Shown here piece by piece: positions 33,929-45,198 of a stretch of DNA of 64,000 bases (positions are counted from its first letter, which is position 1; each line of letters opens with the position of its first letter). Source of the DNA: Herpomyces periplanetae (taxonomy: Eukaryota; Ascomycota; Laboulbeniomycetes; Herpomycetales; Herpomycetaceae); NCBI GenBank assembly GCA_009733715.1, contig WMKJ01000002.1, positions 217,074 to 281,073 on the forward strand. Direction: 5' to 3'. The notes beneath the pieces are model-generated. The model saw nothing but the letters and a program-made list of their open reading frames with translations. It was not told the DNA's origin and made no database searches. The translations under genes and the position numbers were made by a program.

Positions 33929-34718
33929 AATTTAAATATTACGAATTTTTTTCAAAAAAATTAAACCATGGACACCGCAACTTGAGCAATTGTCATCCTT
34001 AATTCATCGTGTGCTTCGTAAAATTGCAAATTCGTCAAATCCGAGCGTATCAAGTTGTCAGGTGACTTTAGTCACGTGTAGTTGAGGGGACAGGTGGGTG
34101 GCGAAGGGCAGTTTGAAAGGATCGTGAAGTGGAGGATGTGAGGAAAATGAATAGAAATTGTTTTGAAAGGAATTAAACGTGAAAATGACGAGGCAATAAA
34201 ATGAAATATGGTGGTTATTACGAGCACATCGATAAAATACATTAAAACCTTAATGTACTAGGGGAGGGGGGAACTAACAAATGGATTAAGTAGAGAAAAA
34301 GTAGCGATGGAATGTACGCTAAATGAGGGGAGTTAACTTTGGGCAAAACAGACATGTGCTTCAGGGTATGCGAAAGCAAAAATCATCACAATATGATGGA
34401 AAAATTAACTGGATAGACATTGGTTGAGCGATTGGGAGAATTTAGGGAAAACTGGCGAAGAAATACGAAATGATTGAATGGTGTGGTTATACACGATAAA
34501 GCCATTTGAAACCAATAGGCTAAAGAAAGAAGGGTTAACATACACATACATCAAGGATGTATTGGTATGGCAGGCTGCGCAGGATTGGGCACAACTCGTA
34601 TGGATTATGATGGTGTGTATAATGGAAGTAAAAAAGCTGGAATCAATACCAACAAGATGGGCTCAAGCTATGGAATATGTGACTGTCATGGCAAAATACA
34701 ACAAGGGAACTGATCAAA
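33929..34718. promoter_or_regulatory. IKS1 promoter region with CACGTG at 34073
   Basis: CACGTG (34073-34078, GTCACGTG) lies 145 bp upstream of the IKS1 start; a related GTCAGGTGAC lies about 15 bp before it. The rest is AT-rich and is the 3' side of the Cep57-like gene's neighbour. No ORF called. Confidence 0.45.
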
Positions 34719-37310
34719 TCAATGCAACAAGGAAACTGAATCGACGTGGACTTGACCTGGATCCTCATTCTTCGAATGTATAGGATGGCCCGTCAAACCT
34801 AAACGGGCATCAGCCAATCGATACACACGATCAGCTCTTTTGTCAAAATCTTTCAAGCAAGCCATAAAACTGGCGATTATCGCCTTACGCTTGGATCTGT
34901 CTATGGATGGATCACAGCAAATTAGACTCATCTCAAGGGAGTGCATGCGTCTTTGAAGGGGGGACATTTCTGATTCTAGTTCCTTGACGACAGCGTCCAA
35001 GGCTACAAGGGGTGGTTCTGCAGGTCTAGGCGTACTTGGATTACTGGACTGCTTGACGGATAACGCGGTAGGTTGAGCGGATGGAGATTCACTTGATGTC
35101 ATAGCCTGAGCAGAGGGTTCTTGGGAAGATGTAATATTGTCGGAGGGTTTTTTCGATGTACATTCCGTCACGGTGCCATTTGGGGCGTCTTCACCTACGC
35201 TAGCTGAATCGATTTGATGATTTTGCTTATGACTGGCAATTGATTGTCTCTTAAGATTTTCCTGTTCAATTTGTTGGCGAAGATTGGACAAAACTGTGGT
35301 TGAAATGGGGGAAATAACACCCGTAGCATTTTTATGGGTTGGAGAATTCTCACGGTAGAAAACTTCAAGTTCATCCAATCCAAGGCCGTAATCTTTCTTT
35401 GTACTCGTTACAGTATCATTTATATCGTGAGAATGCACTTTAAGGCAAATAGGGGGTTCTTTATTGTTGGGAGATTTTACCACGGAGGCGGCTGCTACGT
35501 GGACAACATTGGCAGATTTACCAGTTTCATCTTCCCTATCACTATGCCATACATTCAATTCAGCACTATGATCATTGGCGACATCTTGATGGATATCTTT
35601 AGGTAATGAGGGAACGGATAATTTTGGAGTGTTTGTCATTTCACGATAAGTTTTGGCGAACTCGGCTCTCCTTTGTAGCTCTTGTTGTGCAACGATTTCC
35701 CTTCGGGATAACTCTTGGGCCAAAAGTTTTTCTTTGCGATTCCATTTTTGGGTATCATTTTCATTTTCTGCAGCCAATTTTTCAATAGCCCTTAATAAAA
35801 CAGCTTCGCGACGAGCACGGAGCTGTTTGCTAGCTAAATGTTGAGCTTGTAGCGCGGCGAGTGCAGTGCGCAAATCGACCGCATGTTTGTTGGATGCGGG
35901 TAACTTGACGCCTAACTCGGGGGTAATGTTGTTGGGAAGTCGGGGGAGGTTCGGGGTATCGAGGGAGATGGGATTGTTCGGCTGGGGATCATCTGGATTA
36001 TCGGCATCCCAGATTGGGTGATCGCTGGTATGCTTGCCGGGGAATTTTTGGTTCGTAGAGTCGAGTAACTGAATGCGAAGTTGGCGTTCTTTACGATAGG
36101 CGGATTGTAGCATAGAATTTTCGCGGTATTTTGATTTAATTTGTTCCTTGAGGTTTTTATTTTCAATTTCAAGAAGGCTGATACGTTCTTTTAGGGATTG
36201 TAAACCGGATAAAATTTCACGCTCTTCATCAGGGACTGGTATACTAGCGATCGGAATGTGATCGAGACTGGCAGAAGTGGCAAGTTCGGTGAAATTAACG
36301 TCGGAAACGGCGAAAGAACTGCGGGTGGTAGTAATGTTAACGGTAGTAGAAGTTTTTACTTCGTTGATATCTTGAAGTGGGGGATTTTTCTGTAGGGATT
36401 TAGCAGGGCTGGGTACCCAATTGAGACCTTGGCCGGCGACAAATTTTGAGGGAAGAGAGTTGAGGGGATGGGGAGAGGAGATAGCGGCGATAGAGGCGGA
36501 TCTGCGAGATTTTGAAACAGGTGCACCAGAGAAACGGGAGTTTCGTTTGTTCACGGATAAGGCTACAGGGGTACCATCTTTACTTATGGCGGGAGAATCG
36601 AGATGAGAAGCCCTTACCTTGGCGGAGGTCTCAGCATAGTTGGGAACAATAGCTTGCCGAAATGCAGAAGCGTGACGCAGGCCAATATCACGACGAAGGT
36701 TAGCGCAATCACTACGAGCGCGGATGGCGCAATTTGGACGATAAGTAGTGGTGGAAGAGGGGATAGGTTTGGGGGGTTTTAAAGGGGAGTGTTTTTGTAA
36801 TTTTAGTCGTGGATTGTTAGAAATGAAGGATGGGGGGTTGGAGATTTCAGTTATGGCGGTAGCTGAAGTACGATGACCACGAGGGACCTCTATTGATAGA
36901 GCGGAATCATCATCGGTTGGATCAAGTTGACACGGTAAGAGTGAAGGAGAAAGGAGAGGAGAATGGGAGCAGGAAGGAAGTGATTGATTGGAAGTAGATG
37001 GATGTTTGCGGGAAGTGAAGCGAGAACTGGCGGCACGAAGTGGAGAGTCTGATAGATCATTCATTGAGAAGTTGTTGTCGGGGAACAAAAAGTTATCGGT
37101 ATCCTTTGCAGAGTAGTTGCTGAGGTTTGAGGCAAGACTATCAGAGTCTTGGGTTTGGATGGTATCACCAGACTCATGACGAAGATGGCCGAGATCGTAG
37201 CTAAGGCTTCTGATTAACTTTTCGGAATTGGGTCTGTTAAGATTGGTGGAAGATTCATTAGAAACGAGGGTGATGTTAAAATTTCCAGGATGAAAGATTT
37301 GGCTGGACAT
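34719..37310 (-). CDS. Coiled-coil protein, Cep57/Ppc89-like (spindle pole body)
   Basis: Single frame of 863 aa from ATG 37310. The first 350 residues are Ser/Pro-rich and disordered. Coiled coils follow at about 361-415 (ILSGLQSLKERISLLEIENK, with heptad leucines) and about 481-565 (basic, Ala/Gln/Glu-rich). After another low-complexity stretch there is a C-terminal helical module at about 770-850 (VVKELESEMSPLQRRMHSLE ... DFDKRADRVYRLADARLG). The pattern of a central coiled coil, a linker and a C-terminal VVKELE .. DKRADRVYRL module resembles the Cep57-like family that includes fission yeast Ppc89, a spindle-pole-body anchor. This is pattern recognition and could be another coiled-coil family. 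Confidence 0.55.
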   Translation of the reverse strand: MSSQIFHPGNFNITLVSNESSTNLNRPNSEKLIRSLSYDLGHLRHESGDTIQTQDSDSLASNLSNYSAKDTDNFLFPDNNFSMNDLSDSPLRAASSRFTSRKHPSTSNQSLPSCSHSPLLSPSLLPCQLDPTDDDSALSIEVPRGHRTSATAITEISNPPSFISNNPRLKLQKHSPLKPPKPIPSSTTTYRPNCAIRARSDCANLRRDIGLRHASAFRQAIVPNYAETSAKVRASHLDSPAISKDGTPVALSVNKRNSRFSGAPVSKSRRSASIAAISSPHPLNSLPSKFVAGQGLNWVPSPAKSLQKNPPLQDINEVKTSTTVNITTTRSSFAVSDVNFTELATSASLDHIPIASIPVPDEEREILSGLQSLKERISLLEIENKNLKEQIKSKYRENSMLQSAYRKERQLRIQLLDSTNQKFPGKHTSDHPIWDADNPDDPQPNNPISLDTPNLPRLPNNITPELGVKLPASNKHAVDLRTALAALQAQHLASKQLRARREAVLLRAIEKLAAENENDTQKWNRKEKLLAQELSRREIVAQQELQRRAEFAKTYREMTNTPKLSVPSLPKDIHQDVANDHSAELNVWHSDREDETGKSANVVHVAAASVVKSPNNKEPPICLKVHSHDINDTVTSTKKDYGLGLDELEVFYRENSPTHKNATGVISPISTTVLSNLRQQIEQENLKRQSIASHKQNHQIDSASVGEDAPNGTVTECTSKKPSDNITSSQEPSAQAMTSSESPSAQPTALSVKQSSNPSTPRPAEPPLVALDAVVKELESEMSPLQRRMHSLEMSLICCDPSIDRSKRKAIIASFMACLKDFDKRADRVYRLADARLGLTGHPIHSKNEDPGQVHVDSVSLLH

Positions 37311-37990
37311 TTTGCCGGATGGACGGCATGTATAGACAAAGGGACAAAATTGGGGACTTTAATGAAGAAATATGGGAAGAAGTGAGGAAAAGTAGTAGCG
37401 CGTAAGGATATTTAGAAAAAGGTTTGGGTACGCGGGGAGGATAAGAGGAATGGAAGAAGGTAAAGGAAAGGATGAAAGGGTGAGAATGAATTATAGCTTA
37501 AAGATTATGAATAATGGATAAGAGGTGGGAGAGGAAAATATTGTGAAGGTAAGAAAGGAAATGGCCAAAAGGGGTTAGTTGATAAAAGGTAATTAAGGGA
37601 ATGGTAGATAGATTTAAGCAAGGAAGAACTGTATGGGGATGAGAAAATAGGTAGAAGAGAACACATGTATACACACATACACACAAGCTATGCCAACGCG
37701 GAGTAAAGGATAAATTGGGAGAAAAAAGGCGATGATAGGGAAGATGAGTTAAAAGATTTTGGAAAAGAAGAAGAAAAGGGAATAAATCATGAAAATTTAC
37801 ACAGAAAAGGTATTCATAAATAAACAAATGAGGGTTAGGCGCACAAATTCACGAGGAAAAGTTTACACAATACACTAATTCACATCAACAGATTACCCAT
37901 TTAGGAAAAACGCCCCTTCGCCACACGGTTAACAGAGCAACGACGAAATGTGGCGGTGTGCTTAAGTAAGGGGCGCGGGACAACCGCGCT

Positions 37991-38011
37991 CACGTGTTTT
38001 GTGGGCACGTG
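37991..38011. promoter_or_regulatory. Pair of CACGTG sites
   Basis: CACGTG at 37991-37996 and 38006-38011, 15 bp apart, in a GC-rich patch about 680-700 bp upstream of the Cep57-like gene. Confidence 0.4.
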
Positions 38012-39715
38012 ATTGCGGGGAGTGGGACGGGATGAGAAAAGAAGAGCGAAGCGAACAAGGTTTCATAGTGTGGGAAATGGGGGGATGATTTGAAGGTGGA
38101 AGGGAAAAAAAGGTTTTAGGTAGATTAGTGATTGGGGAAAAATGTTAGCTAAGTATAAAGATATAGGATGGATGGTAAGTTAAGTTAAAATGATCTATCG
38201 AGCATAGATTGATTTGTGCAAATTATTCGTAGTGTGTGTATCTGAGCATGGAAAAATGAGGTTATACCTTTTGGGGTTGGGTTACAAAGTTGATTCAAAA
38301 GTAAGGGAAGGGTGTTTCATGAGTTAATGTAAAATAAGTGTTTGATATGATAAAAAGTAGGGAGAGTTAAGTGATAAGTTTGATGGTCAAGGTAAGTAGA
38401 ATGAAGTTAAAGCATTTTTGAAGGATAGGGAGAAGATAGGCTAATAAAATAATTATACGAGTGAGGGGTTTATTTGTTAGGGAATGATTAGATAAGATGA
38501 ATATATGTCAAAGAATGGGTAATGACACGGTAAAATATGGAATTCATAATCTGGGTTGTACGTAAAATGACAATAGAAGGGATTTAGGGGGATAGGTATA
38601 TTGAAGATTTGAATGGGGAAGAAGAAGAAAATTGTAGGGAAAAATAATCTATGGGACATGGATTGATTTGGGTTTGAGGAAATGTAATAGACATTTTCTC
38701 GGGTAGATATAATTGGGTTGGGCGATTAATGAAGGGAAGATGATGATTTGACGAGAAGGGGAAGTAAATGCCCGAGGGAGAAGGCGAGTGAGTATGCTAA
38801 TAGTGATTTGTATGCATATTAGCACGTCATACAAAGGCATAATCGGTGGGTTACGAGCATACGAATGGAAAGTGCAGGGAAGCGAAAAGGAGGGGGAGAA
38901 GAGAATGAAAGATTTGTAGGAGCCGAGTTAATCATGTTGGTAAATGATGGATTAAAGGAATCAAGACAAATATGTAATGGTATAGAGAGGATTTACAAGA
39001 GGAGGTAAAAAGATTAGGTTAAACATGAACGAATTATAAAAATGAGATTAACATGGTTTAACGGTAAAGCAAGTGTAAGAAAGATCAAGGTGAATGATAG
39101 TGTAGAATGAGATGAAATGTTATGTAGATATGAATCATGATGGATAGCGTTAGTAGAATAGGAAATTGATAAAAGGATAATAATTGGGTAAGTTTATTTA
39201 GCGGGAAATATGTAAGTTGTAAAAGGTGTAAGAGTTGTGTAGAGAGATAATAAAGTTAGGCAAGATGTGACAGAATAAAATTTAATAGAGTTGGTTTGTT
39301 GAAGGGGGTAATAGATAATGAGATTTTGAAAAAGAGAAGATAAGAAAAGTGGAGAGAAGAGGGGAAAGCTATACAAGTTGACATTTAATTTGGTTAGGTA
39401 GAAAGATAGAAGATGAAAGAGATGTAAGAGGATGGATAATATGGAAGGGAAAATTGAAGGTTTAACGTGGAAGTTAAGTAATACCAGAAGTAGAATGATT
39501 AACAAATTGGAAGGGGATGTGAAAATGGAAATGGAAGAAGGTAAATTATAGGAAAAGTAACGCAGATATTTCCTAAGGAAGAAGATTCCACGACAAAGAA
39601 AGGCTATCACCAAAAGCAGAAAACCATTTGGAAAAATCGGGCGGGTGCCCAACACAACGCAAAAAATGCCCCCAAACCGTGTCCCCAGCTCACCGCAACT
39701 TTCCCCCCCCCTCTC

Positions 39716-39873
39716 CACGTGACTTTCCTCGGCCCTTCTGTCGGGGGTACACCGTTTTCCAGGCTGGATTGGCGGGCAGGATGGTGAAAATTAGCCTATC
39801 ACTATTCTAGATTGCAGTAAAATTTATATGATGTAATGGTCATGTAAAAGTTTCCTATGCAAATTGGCCAATT
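39716..39873. promoter_or_regulatory. CACGTG and CCAAT palindrome at the divergent switch point
   Basis: CACGTGA at 39716-39721 and AATTGGCCAATT at 39862-39873, between a purine-rich and a pyrimidine-rich block. This is the likely core of the bidirectional promoter for the Cep57-like gene and REI1, by inference; it would be about 1.1 kb from the REI1 ATG, implying a long leader. Confidence 0.35.
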
Positions 39874-40109
39874 AACTTTGACAAGTTCATCCGGTTCTTG
39901 TGATAAGCTAGCTGCCACTTATGTATTGGGTTGTTAGTGTCAGTTTCGTGTTGTTCAACTATCTCCAGGCTTACCAATCCCCTGGCAAACCTTTCTTCTA
40001 CATCCAACTACCTCTATCCCAACTATTTCTTTCAAAATTTTTTTCTTATCCAGTTTCACAACTTCCTTTACTCTCAGTTCGCTTTTTCCCATTTTGCTTA
40101 CTCCCTCGT

Positions 40110-40155
40110 TCTCTCGCCCTCGCCCTCTCCCTCTCCCTCTCCCTCTCCCTCCCCT
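40110..40155 (+). repeat. CCCTCT simple repeat
   Basis: Tandem CTCTCC hexamers following CGCCCTCGCC units, in the C/T-rich leader of REI1. Confidence 0.75.
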
Positions 40156-40887
40156 GACGTCCTCCCTCCCCACTCCCCCTCCCAGATTATCTAAGCAATC
40201 TTTGGCGAGTTTAGTTTTGCCGATTTTTCACCGGGCACATTTATAAATTTCGCCTGAATCCCCACTTCGACAGGAATTTTTTCGTTTCGAGGAAACATAA
40301 ATTTCTTCATTTCTTCCTTTACTTTTCCCCAAATCTTTTCCTATTTTTTTCAATTTCAAATTTTTTTTTACCAAACTCTCTTTCCTCATCCTTCTCTTCC
40401 CCTCTACCGTCCTATTCTATCTTGCTCTCTATACAAACTTTGTTCTACTTGAATTCGTCAAACCTTTCTCTACTTTTCTCCCCTCTACTACAGAGGGCTG
40501 TGAGTTCCCACTTTCCCCCTTCACCTCTCTTCCCTTCGTCACCCCTACGTCAGTCACAAAAGTCTACGCAAGTGTCTTTTTTCTACCTTCTTGCCAAGCT
40601 ATCCTCTAATACCTTGTCATACATTGTGTGTGCGTGCGTGCGTGCGTGCATGCCTGTCTTTGTATCAGTCCTTTTTTTATAGGTGAAAACTTCACGTTCA
40701 ACTTGTAGTGATTATTACCCACCCTTATCCTTCCAATCCCCTCTCCCGCTATTTACTTTCCCCTCAAACCCTTTTCCTCTCTCTTCCTCTCTCCCCCGCG
40801 CTTCTTATTCCTCCCTCTTTTCCTTAATTGTATACAATCTTCGGCGCGTTTGCATACATACATCCTCTATTCACTTAAGCCGTAATA

Positions 40888-42955
40888 ATGGCTACCCTTG
40901 TCGATTCAAACCGTACTGTCGAACACTCCTTTACATGCAATACTTGCCACATTGCTTTCCGGTCCGGGGAACTTCAGCGTGCACATATGCAAAGCGATTG
41001 GCAGTATGTTTCCCTTTCCTACTTTTCTTCCCCATGTCCTTCCCCCCTCTCTCCTCTCCCCTCCTCCCACCATCTTAATTAATCCTGTGACAACTTCTTG
41101 TACTCTTTTGCTCATTTAACTTACTCTTTCTTACCCTAGCCGATACAATTTAAAACGTCGTATTGCTTCACTTCCATCGCTATCGTCTGAAGTTTACTCG
41201 GAAAAAATCCTTTCAAATAAGGCCTCTGAGTCTAATGTCACTTCCAAGTTAACCTTTCAACGTCATTGCTCATATTGCCAAAAAACGTACTATAGTGAAA
41301 ATGCCTATAAAAATCACTTACTCGGTCAGCGTCACAGGCTATTTGAGATGAAAATCGCCAACTCAGGCAAGTCTGCTTTACTCGAGGAAAACGTGTCCGA
41401 TGCCGTCGACAAAAATAGTATAGCTGTTTTGTCTACGTCATCTCAAATCGCAAATGCCTCTTGTGATTCGTCCGATGAGGTCACCGCTCTCGCAGCATGT
41501 GTTAAAAGCGTTAATCTATGTGGTGGCGCAGATCAAAATGTTCTTGATGTCGATATTAATCGTCCCCAGAAACCTGATAGTCGTTCCGATATGCCTGCCA
41601 ATAAAAAATTTAACAGTAACAATAGTTTTTTAGGTGAAGTGGCCAAAATAGATATGCAAACTTCTTTAACGTCTTGCCTCTTCTGTGATATGTTGAGCAC
41701 GAATTTAGACGCAAATGTTGAGCATATGACGCATGAACATAGTTTATTCGTCCCTGAAGCCGATTATCTCGTGAGCCTTGAAGATCTTCTAAGGTATCTA
41801 TACCAGAAGGTATACAATCTTCACGAATGCCTTTACTGTGGAAAACGGAAGGTCTCAGTCGAAGCTTGTCAAAGACATATGATTGACGTAGGTCATTGTA
41901 TGATTGCTTTTTCCACTGAAAGTGAAAAGTTAGAGATCGGCCAATTCTATGATTTCTCCTCAACTTATAGCGATATTGATGACGATGTTGACTTTATCAT
42001 TCCGGACATGACCGATGATAATGTTGCCAATGAAGATATCATCAAAGATATTTCCCTGAGAGATGATCCAACATCTTCTGATATGGGTGTTGTTGCAACT
42101 GTAAATGTCAAAAATGATAATGATGATGATAGAATTAGTGACGCATCCTGGGAAACGGCTTCAACACTCTCATCCGTCCCCACCGAAGAAATTGGTGCTA
42201 TTCCAATAGAGATGGATTTTTCAAGGTTAAGAAAAAATCCTCATCACTCTCATTCTCAACATCGAAGACATAAAAATTTGGATGGATGGCATTCTCATGC
42301 ATCTCATGCTCCTAAAGCTGTATACTATGATGATATTGAACTTCATTTATCCAATGGAAAAAGTATTGGTCATCGAAAATGGAGGCGAATTTGGCGACAA
42401 AGATTACCCTATAATGGAGGGGTTATTAACTTGAATACTTCATTTTCCCATTTGGATACTGATCTCATAAATGAAGGTGATGAACTGGGGTCAAATACTC
42501 TGGGCTACGATGATTTGAATGGATGTATCCAAGACCCAGATTCGTTAGGTTACTACGATGCTAATATCCTTAATTCGTCGTCATATACGTCCAGCTTATC
42601 TTGTTATCAGCGACAGGTCCGTCACAATAAAAACCCTTCGAATTCGGGTAAACGTAACCAGCGAAATCAATTCTTTAAACAACATTCTCCTCCACCTCGT
42701 CGTCAACACTTTTCCAACTTTGTCATTTCTACCTCTCCATACCCTTCATCTTCTTCTTCTTCTTCATCTCATCTTTACACTAACAATTCGACTTTTCACG
42801 GGTTATCAACAATTCATCCTAACAAACGTCGCCAAGTTGTTCAAGATTATCATCGTGGCCGCCGCCTTGAGCGTTGCGAACAAAGAAAAGTTCAGTCTCT
42901 CGTTGAATCTCGTGCCAATTATCAAAAACATTTTAGGGAACCTTTCCTACAATGA
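40888..42955 (+). CDS. REI1: Rei1-like 60S biogenesis factor (C2H2 zinc fingers), two exons
   Basis: Cytoplasmic 60S maturation factor that helps remove Arx1/Alb1 and probes the exit tunnel. Exon 1 40888-41003 (MATLVDSNRTVEHSFTCNTC), intron 41004-41139, exon 2 41140-42955; 643 aa. The join restores ZF1 and the diagnostic HMQSDWHRYNLKRR. Four C2H2 fingers: CNTCHIAF..H..H, CSYCQKTYY..H..H, CLFCDMLS..H..H and CLYCGKRK..H..H. A region with IELHLSNGKSIGHR ... RIWRQRL matches the Rei1 core. The ending NYQKHFREPFLQ resembles the family tail; in yeast the Rei1 C-terminus enters the ribosomal exit tunnel. It is longer than yeast Rei1 (393 aa) because of acidic and Ser/His-rich inserts. Confidence 0.9.
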
Positions 42956-43415
42956 ATGTTACTTACGCTTTACCAATCATTAACTTTAATTTCTTGTACA
43001 CATAGAGGATATTAAGTGTACAAGTAATTTAATGAGGACATTGTACTCGAGTACATCTTTTTTTTTTTTGAACAAATGAATGGTCGAATTTTTAATTTCA
43101 TTTTAACCATATCTCTCCAACGTTTTACCTTTTCCGTACCATTGGATGCGGTGCGGAACGGTTCCCGTTTATTATATTAATACATGAGATCTCTTCAATT
43201 TGGTTATCAATAATTCCATTTTCATTCCACCCTCCGTTTCCCCTTGATAATTCATACATGTTCATTCTTTTGCCGTCTCGCCTTTCTTCATGCTACTTGC
43301 ATACTTCAAGTAATCATCCCATCTATACTAACCATTTTTCCCAAATCTAGTAATTCTGTATGCCATGCTGATTTTTTCATGCTCTTCCGATTTACCCGGC
43401 TTGTTTAACACACTT
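42956..43415. other. Convergent 3' spacer
   Basis: About 460 bp between the stops of REI1 and the secreted-protein gene. T-rich (a T9 run near 43060). No feature recognised. Confidence 0.6.
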
Positions 43416-44702
43416 TCAATCGTATGTTAAGGATGGATTGTTCATTTGGTTTTCCTTATCGTCATTTTTTTTCTTTTCCAGGGCGTTCGTGTTAGAAATT
43501 GATCTTATTATCTCCGTAACGGCTTTGGGCCATAGAACGTCTAACGATGATCGCGAAAGAGCTGCTTGCCATCGTTCTAAGAATATCAGTAAATTCGATG
43601 TATACTGACGACCCACCAGGTGAATTTTATTCTTTATATTCCTCTTCTCTTCCTTTTCTTCTATTTCGTTTTCCTTCTTAACCTTCTTGAAATCTCCGGT
43701 TAGCTCGAAAATTGCCCATGCCCTACTCATCTTGCGTAAATTTCCCCGTCTTGGTGACAGATCGTTATAACGTATCAAGGTTCGTCGAACTAGCTTGTTA
43801 AATCCTTTACTCTGACAGTTCTGCGTGAAATAACAAAACTTTGGTGCAAGAAATGTCCTATAAAATGACCCGAACGATTGTGGATCAATTTTTGGATATA
43901 CTGCCCGTGATGATGAAGATGCCGGTACACTGATTGGTGATTCCATATCTAATTCATTATCATCAAAATATATTCCTGCACCGTCTTCACCATCGACCTG
44001 TTGTTCAATATACCCTTCATTATCTCTATTCATAGCACTATCCGAAACTTCATTTGCCTCACTTCCCCAAATCTTTTTTCCTTCCTCACTACTGTCCACT
44101 TCGTTCATGACATTATTACTCTCACTTTCTTTTTGAGGCGTCTCGAATTCCATAATTTTGTGCTCTATCAAAGCTTTACGTCGACTCATAGCACGTTCTC
44201 GTCCATTTAATATGGCCATTCTAATCAATGATTTATGCCCAAGTGCTACCCTTCGCCCAAAATTTCGCAAGACATTTATCATGTTTAAAAATCGTGATGT
44301 ACGCTGTTTAACTTCTTTCCCTTCTCCCGTCTTATTTGCCCTTTCACTTCCATGATTCCCTGCGTTTTCTTGTCCATCATTATTCCTTAATTTCCCATTG
44401 TCATGTCCCGCATCAACCATTCGTACTCTACTGAGTTTATTCGTTAACGATGCAAGAAAATTCCTCTGTTTACTTTCATTCGAGGTTCGTGGCATATTAT
44501 CCGTTTGAATTGTGATATACCTGGGTTTTGAAGGCTCAGATCTTTCAGGCCGTCCTATCCCAATAGACGGCGTTGGCGATGCCTCCTTACTTGTTCGCAA
44601 ACTTGTCGATATGTCCCGTTGATTTGAACATGGATGTGGATGAGGATGACCCCGAAATCCTTGTACGAGGCACAATCCCCAAATTATGATTTTTTTCATC
44701 AT
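43416..44702 (-). CDS. Predicted secreted protein of unknown function, basic
   Basis: A 428-aa frame that I do not recognise. It starts MMKKIIIWGLCLVQGFRG, a signal-peptide-like leader with a Lys pair and hydrophobic core. The predicted mature protein would begin at or near HPHPHPC, a His-alternating motif. The rest is rich in Arg, Lys, Asn and Ser, with an acidic segment in the middle (about 225-260), and a basic, Trp/Phe-containing C-terminal half (FGSFYRTFLAPKFCYFTQNC, RKMSRAWAIFELTGDF). There are few cysteines (four visible), so it is not a cystine-knot type. No transmembrane segment after the leader. Secretion is inference from the leader; the body could be nuclear-type basic sequence. 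Confidence 0.6.
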   Translation of the reverse strand: MMKKIIIWGLCLVQGFRGHPHPHPCSNQRDISTSLRTSKEASPTPSIGIGRPERSEPSKPRYITIQTDNMPRTSNESKQRNFLASLTNKLSRVRMVDAGHDNGKLRNNDGQENAGNHGSERANKTGEGKEVKQRTSRFLNMINVLRNFGRRVALGHKSLIRMAILNGRERAMSRRKALIEHKIMEFETPQKESESNNVMNEVDSSEEGKKIWGSEANEVSDSAMNRDNEGYIEQQVDGEDGAGIYFDDNELDMESPISVPASSSSRAVYPKIDPQSFGSFYRTFLAPKFCYFTQNCQSKGFNKLVRRTLIRYNDLSPRRGNLRKMSRAWAIFELTGDFKKVKKENEIEEKEEKRNIKNKIHLVGRQYTSNLLIFLERWQAALSRSSLDVLWPKAVTEIIRSISNTNALEKKKNDDKENQMNNPSLTYD

Positions 44703-45198
44703 CCTCTCCTACCCATAAATATGTCAATGTACGAAGATCCTGTCCTTGAACAAGCCCAGTGATACACTAACTCCAGTATACCTATTATTTCAACCTTTAA
44801 TCTGTATCTAATAAATACTTGCTTGAATGAAAAAAACCGAAGAAAATATTCTAGTAAGTAAATATAAATTTGCAATATTCTGCTTCAACAATTCTCCTTA
44901 ATGTTGAAACTTTTCTCGGTTTTTGTCAACATTATCCCGTTCCAAACAACTCTCCCAAATTTAACTGTTAATTAATCCCACATCAAACTCGTCTCAATCC
45001 AGTTACCCAAACTTCTTGATTCCCGCCCGTTTACTCTCTACAAGAACGAACTGCACTTATCCTTTTTCACTTCCCCCTCTCTCCGAGCCTTTTTCATAAA
45101 TATAACCAATTCAAGCTTGTATCCATCTCTACCAAAATAAACATACGCTTAAACTTGTATTAGTCCATGTAAATAGTCCGTGATGTTTCCGTTAAAGG
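44703..45198. other. Upstream region of the secreted-protein gene
   Basis: About 500 AT-rich bp, upstream of the 43416-44702 gene and downstream of TRM7 (both minus strand). No site I can name. Confidence 0.5.

Larger units (their letters stand above)
37311..40887. other. Long divergent spacer with a strand-composition switch
   Basis: About 3.6 kb between the Cep57-like gene (-) and REI1 (+). The plus strand is purine-rich from 37.3 to about 39.6 kb and C/T-rich from about 39.93 to 40.88 kb. The switch region holds CACGTG (39716) and the 12-bp palindrome AATTGGCCAATT (39862-39873, two overlapping CCAAT boxes). CACGTG also occurs at 37991 and 38006. A CCCTCT simple repeat is near 40112-40155 and GTGC repeats near 40627-40650. 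Long minus-strand frames here (e.g. 39194-39718) are hydrophobic artefacts of the C/T bias. Confidence 0.6.

Noticed and set aside
39194-39718. 174-aa minus-strand frame
   Set aside because: Hydrophobic low-complexity translation of purine-rich sequence; no domain or codon-like structure.
44702-44820. Possible tRNA or snRNA
   Set aside because: No TTCGAA-type B box or stems; no other tRNA found in a scan for the B-box core.
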